A stretch of DNA of 64,000 nucleotides from Pseudopedobacter sp965218985 (lineage in GTDB: Bacteria; Bacteroidota; Bacteroidia; Sphingobacteriales; Sphingobacteriaceae), in contig CBDCMP010000007.1 of NCBI GenBank assembly GCA_965218985.1, positions 1,798,001 through 1,862,000 of the forward strand. Reading direction: 5' to 3'. Shown piece after piece: positions 54,398-62,199 of the stretch. Every line of letters starts with the position of its first letter. Within the stretch, counting starts at the first letter, position 1. The position numbers were made by a program, and so were the translations under genes. The notes under the pieces were generated by a model that worked only from the letters and a program-made list of their open reading frames with translations, had not been told where the DNA came from and made no database searches.

Positions 54398-54424
54398 GAG
54401 CCTGTTTAAATTTTATTTAATAGT
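54398..54424 (+). repeat. Solitary copy of the MITE-like element end
   Basis: From GAGCCTGTTTAAA, about 24 of 27 bases match the metK-side end of the 34430-34587 element, and both are preceded by a T run plus TTTA. No matching second end was found within the next 200 nt, so it is a remnant or a partial insertion. It lies just upstream of the VKOR gene start. Confidence 0.6.
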
Positions 54425-54652
54425 CTCTGTAATTAGGTTTATTTAGATTCACTATCAGTGCTTTTTTAAATAATTGGCGATAGTCTTTTTATACACTTCT
54501 CAACTTATGGTATTTTTTATTTAGCCATTTAGATATAGGGCTCTAAGCTCAAACTTTAACTTTGATCAGGAAGGAAATTTTTGTTGAATTCATTAAAATG
54601 TATACCTAACAAAAATATTTAAGCTTCGAAAAATGCTTTGTTTTTAAAACGC

Positions 54653-55927
54653 TTAATATTCTAATTTAATAAAAAATTTTAAAAAATGTTTTTTCCTATC
54701 GAGTATAGTGAATCTATAATATGGTATTCTTTTTTTCTTGCGGCTTATTTTTAACCCATAAAAAGACGTGGATTTTTGAAGTTTTTTAAACGTACTGTTG
54801 TTTAAAGTGATGTTAAAATTTCCTTCAGGCACGTGGGCAATAACAAAGAAAACTGGGATATTTAAAGAATTTTGCAAAAGAGCTTTTAAAGACATCAATG
54901 AATTATTATGAATGGCAATCACTTTATTATTGTCAGAGGCACTTTTGCCCATCGTACTTGAAGGTTCGTTGTCAGGGATTTTGTTTTGTATCAACTTCTG
55001 GATATTTGTGATGTCCATTTCGTAGACTTTTTGTTTAACTGCCTCTTCTTTAAGGTTCAGATTCAATTTTCTTAAAATTTTCTCCATTAAAATTTTTTGC
55101 CCCTGATTTTTGTTTTCTATATTATTTTCTTTGAAATAATAGCTCATGGCTTTATCTTTTAATTCTTCCGGCAGTTCTATTTGGCTTTCACTGCAATTCA
55201 ATAGGTTGGCAAAAAGACTATTGAGTTTGACCCCCAATTCGAAAATATTATACTCCTCATTTCCGATTCTGCTAACCGATTTGTTGTAGTATATCAAATT
55301 TGGTCCCATTATCCCGAACGCTTGATCAAGCTCTGGATCATCAAATTTCAATCGGTATGCATGATAGAGGGAATCCAAAGAAGTTTGAGGGCTTTTTATA
55401 GAAACATGGGGTTTACTTTTTTCATTTAGTAAATCTGTAATGATTTGGACATTCAAATCTGATGGAACTCCCTCCCAGAAAACATCTCCTTTGGCATTGA
55501 TCAAAAATGTAGTGGGTAGGCTTTTTATTTTGAATGAATCTTGAGTTGAGCCCGTAGTATCCGTCACAACAAATGAATCAAATGGAAATCTTTTTAAAAG
55601 TTTTTGAATTTTATCTTCAGGTTCATCCGAGATAGACAAAAAAATCAAATCCTCTCTGTCTTTGAATTCATTTCGTAATTTGTTCATGTTTGGTTGTGCA
55701 GCTAAACAAGGTGCACACCATGTTGCCCAAAAATCAATGACAATAAATTTCCCTGTTAATTCTGTTTGCTTACTCTTGTTGTTTATCCAATTGGTAACTT
55801 TTATATCAGGTGCATGTGAACCGACCAGTAGCTGAGCATATGAACGTGTACAATTTATGATTAAAAACAAAATCAGAAATGGTATGACGAAGGACTTAAA
55901 AAAGATTTTTCTTTTTAAATTTTCCAT
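54653..55927 (-). CDS. TlpA-like thioredoxin with long C-terminal extension
   Basis: About 424 residues. From ATG 55927 it opens on a signal peptide (KIFFKSFVIPFLILFLIINC to YAQ). A TlpA domain follows with CAPC (C71/C74) in IDFWATWCAPCLAAQPNMN and cis-Pro SLPTTFLINAKG. The last 260 residues are not recognised; they include a helical Lys/Glu-rich part and a final beta-rich part (VIAIHNNSLMSLKALLQNSL, GLKISRKKKRIPYYRF). A TTG at 55942 would add five residues but lies beside the hairpin. It follows the minus-strand precursor gene. Confidence 0.83.
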   Translation of the reverse strand: MENLKRKIFFKSFVIPFLILFLIINCTRSYAQLLVGSHAPDIKVTNWINNKSKQTELTGKFIVIDFWATWCAPCLAAQPNMNKLRNEFKDREDLIFLSISDEPEDKIQKLLKRFPFDSFVVTDTTGSTQDSFKIKSLPTTFLINAKGDVFWEGVPSDLNVQIITDLLNEKSKPHVSIKSPQTSLDSLYHAYRLKFDDPELDQAFGIMGPNLIYYNKSVSRIGNEEYNIFELGVKLNSLFANLLNCSESQIELPEELKDKAMSYYFKENNIENKNQGQKILMEKILRKLNLNLKEEAVKQKVYEMDITNIQKLIQNKIPDNEPSSTMGKSASDNNKVIAIHNNSLMSLKALLQNSLNIPVFFVIAHVPEGNFNITLNNSTFKKLQKSTSFYGLKISRKKKRIPYYRFTILDRKKHFLKFFIKLEY

Positions 55928-55942
55928 TAAGTTAGATGTCAA

Positions 55943-55974
55943 TTTGATCGGATTCCTTATTGAAACCGATCAAA
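55943..55974 (-). terminator. Hairpin between the minus-strand precursor and the TlpA gene
   Basis: TTTGATCGG (55943-55951) and CCGATCAAA (55966-55974) form a perfect 9-bp stem with a 14-nt loop, in the 58-nt gap after the precursor. Its trailing T run is short, so it may be a leaky terminator or an mRNA stabiliser. Confidence 0.65.
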
Positions 55975-55985
55975 TAATAAGTAAG

Positions 55986-56255
55986 TTAAACTGTCGTTTT
56001 ACAAACAATTTTAGGATCGCTATCACACTGAACCCATCCACCATATCCATACGAACTCACATTTTCGTAATGACAATTAGCGCCAGACCCGTTACAGGTG
56101 ATTGTGGCTCCCTTGAGACAAGTTACAGTTACCGTACAGGTACCTCCAGCTCCGCTACCCGTTTCACCACTTCCACCTAAAACATTTTTTAACTGTTCGC
56201 GAGTCAGGACTTCTCTTGCTCCGAGGTTGATTGCTTTTAATCGTAATTTTTCCAT
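55986..56255 (-). CDS. Double-glycine leader precursor peptide, six-cysteine core (minus-strand module)
   Basis: 89 residues. The leader (28 residues, ending LTREQLKNVLGG) has the double-glycine site. The predicted 61-residue core starts SGETGSGAGG and contains six Cys: TCTVTVTC, ITC, NC, QC and VC, with many Gly, Ser and Thr. It shares the leader style but no core similarity with the plus-strand precursor. It heads the minus-strand module (TlpA, VKOR fusion, glycosyltransferase), and its Ser/Thr-rich core would suit glycosylation; that last point is inference. Confidence 0.85.
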   Translation of the reverse strand: MEKLRLKAINLGAREVLTREQLKNVLGGSGETGSGAGGTCTVTVTCLKGATITCNGSGANCHYENVSSYGYGGWVQCDSDPKIVCKTTV

Positions 56256-56732
56256 AATAATATAATTGATAATTCTTACCCAACGCCCAGAAGATTAAAG
56301 GCGTTTAATCAAATGTTGTTTAAAATAAATTTCTTTTACTTTCATCAATATTCGAAATAATTTCTTACTTGCTTAGTATATAGCCTGTTATTATGTACAT
56401 ACTGTCAATATTTATGTATGTTTTGTCAATTCTTAACGGTACTAAATAGTTCCTTTTGTAAAGGACTACATATAGCTTGTTTGCATTTGTTAAATAGTAG
56501 ACTTTCTCTCGATGTAAATTAGACTTTCGCCAAACCCACCTTGAAATACAGCCTCTTTATTGGTTAGTTGTATTGAAAAATACAGGTATGGATATAAAGA
56601 ATAAAATATAACTATTTTAACTATAAATAGAAAATAGTCAACTATAATTATTTAGAAAATTTAATTTTCTTATTTATAAAAATATTTTAATGAATTAGCT
56701 TAATATTTAAAATTCAACTAATTAATAGATCC
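56256..56732. other. 477-nt AT-rich divergent regulatory region
   Basis: It lies between the minus-strand precursor and the plus-strand exporter, so it should carry promoters for both. I see no gene. It contains an inverted repeat ACTATTTT (56611-56618) / AAAATAGT (56631-56638) and two near repeats of the form ATACTGTCAAT / ATGTTTTGTCAAT around 56397-56435. No clean TTTG-N19-TAnnTTTG promoter was found by eye. Confidence 0.5.
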
Positions 56733-58919
56733 TTGAATAAATTTCCATTTTTTAATCAACAAGACCAAATGGATTGCGGTCCCACCTGCTTACGGATGGT
56801 GGCTGCTCATCATGGAAGAAGTTTCAGCTTGCAAAAACTGAGGAATTTGTCGGGTTTTTCCAGAGAAGGTGTTTCTTTATTGGGAATAAGTGAAGCCGCA
56901 GAAAATATAGGCTTTAGAGCGACAGGGGTCAAAATTAATTTAAGCCAGCTCCAAGAGGCGGTTTTGCCAGTCATCTTGCATTGGGGGCAAAACCATTTTG
57001 TGGTATTGTACAAAATTAAAAAGAACCGATATACCGTTGCGGATCCGGCAAAGGGGATCATCAAATACAACGAAAAAGAATTTTTGGAATATTGGTACAG
57101 CTATAAAAACAATGGTTCCAGCCATGGCATTGCCTTATTGTTGGAACCCACTACCGAGTTTTATAAAGAAGAGGGGGACACAGAAAAACGTAAAGGCTTT
57201 GCAGAGTTTTATGGCTATTTGTTTAGGCATAAGAAACTGTTGGTGCAGCTGGCTTTCGGTTTTGGCATCGGCAGCTTGTTACAGCTCATTTTACCTTTTC
57301 TCACCCAAGCCATTGTGGATGTGGGCATCAATACCAATGACCTGGGATTTATCTACATCATCCTGATTGCCCAATTTGTATTATTATTGAGCAGGATGAG
57401 CGTGGATTTTATCCGTTCCTGGATATTGCTGCACATCAGCACGAGGTTGAACATCTCCGTCCTTTCAGATTTTCTGATCAAACTGATGCGTTTGCCCATC
57501 AGCTATTTCGATACCAAGATGACGGGAGACATCATGCAGCGCATGAACGACCAAAAAAGGATAGAAAGCTTTTTAACGGGGCAATCCCTGCAGCTCATTT
57601 TTTCGATGTTCAACCTGGTGATTTTTTCTTTTGTGCTGGCCTTTTATAACCTCAATATTTTCATTGTCTTTGTGGTGGCGAGTGTGCTTTATGGTTTTTG
57701 GGTGGTGGCATTTCTTAATCGGCGTAAGCAATTGGACTACAAACGTTTCGCCATTGCTTCCCAAAACCAAAGCGAGGTGATCCAATTGGTGAATGGGATG
57801 CAGGAAATCAAGCTGAGCGGAAGCGAGCAGCAGAAACGTTGGAATTGGGAACGCATACAGGCCAAACTATTCAAATACAGCATCAAAAGCCTCTCCTTAG
57901 GGCAGACCCAACAGGCAGGTGCGACATTTATCAACGAAGGTAAAAATTTCATCATCATCTTTCTGGTGGCGCAGGCAGTGATCAATGGTCAACTGACTTT
58001 GGGCGCCATGATTGCCATCCAATACATTTTGGGGCAATTGAGCAGCCCGGTGGAACAGCTGCTGGGTTTTATCCAGTCTTACCAGGATGCGAGATTGAGC
58101 ATGGATAGGTTAAATGAAATCCATGAATTGGAAGATGAGGAGCCAAAGAGCAAGATTTTTATGAGCGAATTGCCATTGGATAAAAGCATCAACATCAGTA
58201 ACCTGAGTTTTAAATATCCCGGCGCAGGCAATGAGCCAGTTTTGTCAAATATCAATCTGCAATTCCCAGAAGGCAAGACCACAGCCATTGTAGGCATGAG
58301 CGGAAGCGGAAAAACGACCTTATTAAAATTGTTGTTGGGCTTTTATGAACCTCAAAAAGGGGAATTAAAAATTGGGAATACGGATTTGGCAAATATTAAA
58401 CCCAAATTTTGGAGACAGCAATGTGGAGTGGTGATGCAGGATGGCTTTATCTTTTCTGATAGTATTGCCAATAATATTGCTGTGGGGGAAGATTATCCAA
58501 ACTCAGAGAAATTGAATGAAGCCATTAAGATGGCAAACATTGGGGATTTTATTCAATCGCTCCCTTTGGGTTTGCATACTAAAATTGGGGCAGAAGGAAA
58601 TGGCATCAGTCAGGGACAAAAGCAAAGACTGTTGATTGCCCGGGCCATTTATAAAAACCCAGCCTATTTATTCTTTGACGAAGCCACCAATGCCTTGGAT
58701 GCCAATAATGAAAGTCAGATTGTGGAAAACATGAAAGCCTTTACACAGGGGAAAACGGTGGTAGTGGTGGCACACCGTTTAAGTACAGTCCGCCATGCTG
58801 ATCAGATTGTGGTTTTGCATAAAGGGGAAATAGCAGAAAAGGGTACTCATGAAGAACTGACCAAAGCTCGGAGTAAATATTTTGATTTAGTTAAAAATCA
58901 ATTGGAGTTGGGGATTTAA
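56733..58919 (+). CDS. Peptidase-containing ABC transporter (C39 peptidase, ABCB-type)
   Basis: 728 residues from a TTG start. The N-terminal C39 peptidase has Cys15 in MDCGPTC, His88 in GQNHFVVLYK and Asp104 in VADPAKG, a complete catalytic set. Six membrane spans follow (about 165-455), then the nucleotide-binding domain with Walker A GMSGSGKTT (521-529), signature GISQGQKQR and Walker B AYLFFDEAT. It should cut double-glycine leaders and export the cores. It is the only such exporter in the window and lies divergent to a precursor gene. Its base composition is less AT-rich than the precursor modules. Confidence 0.95.
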   Translation: MNKFPFFNQQDQMDCGPTCLRMVAAHHGRSFSLQKLRNLSGFSREGVSLLGISEAAENIGFRATGVKINLSQLQEAVLPVILHWGQNHFVVLYKIKKNRYTVADPAKGIIKYNEKEFLEYWYSYKNNGSSHGIALLLEPTTEFYKEEGDTEKRKGFAEFYGYLFRHKKLLVQLAFGFGIGSLLQLILPFLTQAIVDVGINTNDLGFIYIILIAQFVLLLSRMSVDFIRSWILLHISTRLNISVLSDFLIKLMRLPISYFDTKMTGDIMQRMNDQKRIESFLTGQSLQLIFSMFNLVIFSFVLAFYNLNIFIVFVVASVLYGFWVVAFLNRRKQLDYKRFAIASQNQSEVIQLVNGMQEIKLSGSEQQKRWNWERIQAKLFKYSIKSLSLGQTQQAGATFINEGKNFIIIFLVAQAVINGQLTLGAMIAIQYILGQLSSPVEQLLGFIQSYQDARLSMDRLNEIHELEDEEPKSKIFMSELPLDKSINISNLSFKYPGAGNEPVLSNINLQFPEGKTTAIVGMSGSGKTTLLKLLLGFYEPQKGELKIGNTDLANIKPKFWRQQCGVVMQDGFIFSDSIANNIAVGEDYPNSEKLNEAIKMANIGDFIQSLPLGLHTKIGAEGNGISQGQKQRLLIARAIYKNPAYLFFDEATNALDANNESQIVENMKAFTQGKTVVVVAHRLSTVRHADQIVVLHKGEIAEKGTHEELTKARSKYFDLVKNQLELGI

Positions 58920-59010
58920 AGATGCCAAAAGCAAAACGCGTGAGGTAAAAAAGAATATTGATGGTAAGACAAGCTCAGCTTTAAGCTTTCTGCCTTAAAT
59001 TAAATATAAA

Positions 59011-60303
59011 ATGCCAATAATTGAAGAACGGAACATACACAGCGAGGAGGTGGAAGAAATCATCACCGATACACCACCCTGGATTTTGCGCTGGGGTTTA
59101 ACCGTATTTTTCTTGGTTTTGGTCTCCTTGGTCCTATTTTCAGCATTTATAAAGATGCCTGATAAAATAGCAGGAAAGTTAAGGATTGAAAGCACCAACC
59201 AGCCAGAAGAGATTATGGCTCACAGTCAAGGGAAATTAACTGCCCTATTTGTAAAGGAAAATTCTGTGGTGGATAGCGGAGCTATATTGGGATACATAGA
59301 AAGCAATGCCAACCCAGAACAGGTTTTAAAAATTTCGAGTGCTATTGCCTCTTTGCAAATACTGATCAGTCGAAATCAGTTAGACAGCATCAACTATTTT
59401 TATTTGAACAATCCGGAGCATTTAGGAGAGCTACAATCTACTTACCTCACTTTTTCACAGTCGTTAAATGATTTTAAATCTTTTTTGTCCAATGGGTTTA
59501 TGGATCAAAAAAGCGTTTCCGTAAGCCAAGAAATTACTGATCTTCAGTTGCAGCGGGCCAGATTGGAGAATCAACAAAAGATATATGAACAGGATTTGGC
59601 TATTGCCCAAAGAGATTATGATGCCAATAAAAAACTATTGGATAACAAAGTGATCTCTTTATCAGAATTTAAAAAGGCTGAAAGTGGCTTTATCAACAAA
59701 AAAATCCCATTGGAGAATGTGGCCTCTTCTTTTTTGCAGAACAGTATCAGTCAGAACACCAAGCAAGCAGAGCTTAAAGACTTGGCGCACCAGGTAAAAC
59801 TGGAAAAGGCAAATTTTTTAGCCAAAGTGAATCAGTTCAAAAGCGAAATAGACAATTGGAAGCATGAACATGTTTTGGAAGCAAAAACCAGTGGCAAAGT
59901 TGTTTTTAATCACTTTATTAAACAGGGAGATTTTATAGCAAACGATAAACCTTTGTTTTATATAGATCCCAAAAATAAAGGTTCTTTTGAGGGAGAGATG
60001 AGCATTGGACAATATGCATTAGGTAAAGTTAAAGAAGGACAAAGTGTGATCATCCGTTTAAACGCCTTTCCCTATCAGGAGTATGGGGTGTTAAAAGGGA
60101 GAATAAGTTATTTATCTGACCAAGCCATTTCAGACTCAATATATGTTGCGAGGGTAACTTTTTTGGACGGAGCCAAAACATCTTATCATAAAAAATTAAA
60201 CCTCAAAAATGGCTTATTGGCTGATGCAGAAATCATTACCCAAAAGAGAAGCCTTTTGACTAAACTTTTCAACAGTATTTATTCAATGTTTGGTAATGAA
60301 TGA
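59011..60303 (+). CDS. HlyD-family membrane-fusion protein
   Basis: 430 residues: a membrane anchor (about 28-50), a lipoyl-like half (LRIESTNQPEEIMAHSQGKL), a long alpha-hairpin (about 150-280) and a C-terminal beta domain (GEMSIGQYALGKVKEGQSV, FPYQEYGVLKGRISYLS). It links the C39 transporter to an outer-membrane channel. No TolC-like gene is nearby. It lies 91 nt after the transporter. Confidence 0.92.
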   Translation: MPIIEERNIHSEEVEEIITDTPPWILRWGLTVFFLVLVSLVLFSAFIKMPDKIAGKLRIESTNQPEEIMAHSQGKLTALFVKENSVVDSGAILGYIESNANPEQVLKISSAIASLQILISRNQLDSINYFYLNNPEHLGELQSTYLTFSQSLNDFKSFLSNGFMDQKSVSVSQEITDLQLQRARLENQQKIYEQDLAIAQRDYDANKKLLDNKVISLSEFKKAESGFINKKIPLENVASSFLQNSISQNTKQAELKDLAHQVKLEKANFLAKVNQFKSEIDNWKHEHVLEAKTSGKVVFNHFIKQGDFIANDKPLFYIDPKNKGSFEGEMSIGQYALGKVKEGQSVIIRLNAFPYQEYGVLKGRISYLSDQAISDSIYVARVTFLDGAKTSYHKKLNLKNGLLADAEIITQKRSLLTKLFNSIYSMFGNE

Positions 60304-60327
60304 GCAGGATTAATATTATTGAATCTA

Positions 60328-60810
60328 TTATCTTTTCATCTCCGATTTAATAGCCTCATATAATTCTGTCGCTCTTTGAGTTCCGATGATATAAGTTAAG
60401 CCATCTCTATCAGTCAGTTTAACGGCATCTTTACCGCCGGCATAGAATCTGATCGTTCCGTTGCGGTGTAAATTGTATACAGGATTATTTAGGAAGTATT
60501 TGCTGTACGGGCTTTTCTCCACTTCAACAATGCTGTTCAAATCTATTTTAACCAACCTGGTGGTCCATAAACCGTCTAAAATAACCGATTTGTTTTTTAC
60601 CACCGTTCTATAATGCAATAAAAAAAGCATTAAAACGCTCACAAAAAGGATCAGACAACCCACCAACAGCAAGAGGTCTCCATTCCGGTCACGGTTCTCT
60701 GTCCAATAATAAGCGATGAAACAAAAAATGGCCATCACCATCCTGATGCTGATGAAATTGTAGTCTCTGCCTAAATATTGTTTTTCATGGAAAGGATATT
60801 GCTCAGTCAT
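60328..60810 (-). CDS. PH-domain-like membrane protein
   Basis: 160 residues with two adjacent membrane spans (about 20-62) and a C-terminal bacterial PH-like domain (VEVEKSPYSKYFLN, GGKDAVKLTDRDGLTYIIGT, RATELYEAIKSEM). Function unknown. It ends the minus-strand unit with tilS, one nucleotide upstream. Confidence 0.75.
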   Translation of the reverse strand: MTEQYPFHEKQYLGRDYNFISIRMVMAIFCFIAYYWTENRDRNGDLLLLVGCLILFVSVLMLFLLHYRTVVKNKSVILDGLWTTRLVKIDLNSIVEVEKSPYSKYFLNNPVYNLHRNGTIRFYAGGKDAVKLTDRDGLTYIIGTQRATELYEAIKSEMKR

Positions 60811-60811
60811 G

Positions 60812-62149
60812 TCAGTTTTTCTTCAGTTCGAAGGTAATTATTTTTTTGGTGTCTGGTTTCACTTTAAACCTGTCATCACTTCTGTAGCCGCACACCCAAA
60901 TGATTTTGCCATCTCCATTCAACAAAATGGGAATGGTCCTTTTAACATTCAGGGGTATTTTCTGGTTAATAAAGAAATCGCTCACTTTTTTCATCCCATC
61001 CATGCCGAAGGGTTTGAAACGATCTCCTTCCTGCCAGATTCTGATTCTTAAAGGAAAAATCAATTCCTCAGCAGCAACATACATGATAGCAGGATTGCTA
61101 TAATCTTTTGGAGCATCGAATGTTGAGCGGACTGTTAATCGTTGGCCTCCAAACATGAACTCTTTCTGATCTTCCTGAATGGATTGCTCCTTTATCATTT
61201 CGGTTTTTCTGATACTCAATAACAAATGCGTCCTGTCTAAAATGACCACATGTGTATCGGAGAAGAATTGTTTGCCCGCTTCAGCTTGTAAGGAGGAAAG
61301 AATATTTTGAACGATGGTGAGGTTAAAGCCAAAAGGTTTCAGAAGTTCAAAAAGAATTAACTTTTGAGGTTCAACTTTCAGTAGTTCATCAATTGATATG
61401 GAGATGAGCTGTCCATCCCTATCAAATAATTTGCTTCTCACTTCTTCAACTTTAGCGATCAACAATTCTTCGAGCTCACTAAAATAATCCAGCTGTTTGC
61501 GAAAAGTATCCTCTAAGGAAGGATTCAGCTTTTTCATTTGCGGGATGATATCCAGTCTGATTTTATTGCGAAGGTATTTTGTGGATGCGTTGGAACTATC
61601 CTCCACATATTTGAAATCATTCTCTTCTATCATCTCCTCCACATTTGAGCTGTTGAAACAAAGCATTGGCCTGATGAGGTCATGGCGATGAGGTTTTATT
61701 CCGTGCAAACCTGCAATACCAGTTCCTCGGATCAGATTCAGAATGACAGTCTCCATGGCATCGTTTTGATGCTGGGCAATGGCGATTTTTTGATAATCGA
61801 ACTGGTTTTTGGTAGTCTCAAAAAATTGATACCGTAAATCTCTGGCGGCCATTTGAATACTGATTTTATGCGTCCGGGCATACACCTCCGTGTCGAAATG
61901 CTGCACATGAATGGGCGCATTTAAAGAAAGTGCCAATTTCTCCACAAATTGCTGGTCGCGAACAGACTCTTCCCCACGCAAATTAAAATTGCAATGTGCA
62001 ATACCAAAATGAAAACCAGCTGCGGCGAAAAGCTTTGTCATAGCGACAGAATCCTTTCCGCCACTAACGGCCAACAAAACTTTGTCTTGTGGCTTAAACA
62101 TGGCGTATGCGTTAATAAAATCTTTAAATTGCTGAACCGGTAATAACAT
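60812..62149 (-). CDS. tilS: tRNA(Ile)-lysidine synthase
   Basis: 445 residues. It changes the wobble C of tRNA-Ile(CAU) to lysidine. The PP-loop is AVSGGKDSVAMTKLF (SGGKDS), followed by HCNFNLRGEESVRDQQFV and NLIRGTGIAGLHGI. The C-terminal part has RIRIWQEGDRFKPFGM, the usual TilS C-terminal segment. ATG 62149 is preferred to the preceding TTG. Confidence 0.96.
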   Translation of the reverse strand: MLLPVQQFKDFINAYAMFKPQDKVLLAVSGGKDSVAMTKLFAAAGFHFGIAHCNFNLRGEESVRDQQFVEKLALSLNAPIHVQHFDTEVYARTHKISIQMAARDLRYQFFETTKNQFDYQKIAIAQHQNDAMETVILNLIRGTGIAGLHGIKPHRHDLIRPMLCFNSSNVEEMIEENDFKYVEDSSNASTKYLRNKIRLDIIPQMKKLNPSLEDTFRKQLDYFSELEELLIAKVEEVRSKLFDRDGQLISISIDELLKVEPQKLILFELLKPFGFNLTIVQNILSSLQAEAGKQFFSDTHVVILDRTHLLLSIRKTEMIKEQSIQEDQKEFMFGGQRLTVRSTFDAPKDYSNPAIMYVAAEELIFPLRIRIWQEGDRFKPFGMDGMKKVSDFFINQKIPLNVKRTIPILLNGDGKIIWVCGYRSDDRFKVKPDTKKIITFELKKN

Positions 62150-62199
62150 CAATCAAAATTAACCGTTTAAAATCGTTACCAAAAAACTAATTTTGCCTA

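Noticed and set aside
54398..54550. A second full MITE copy ending near GGGCTCTAA at 54538-54546
   Set aside because: The far end matches only GGCTC, and the flanking triplets (TTA and TAA) do not agree, so only a solitary end is reported.
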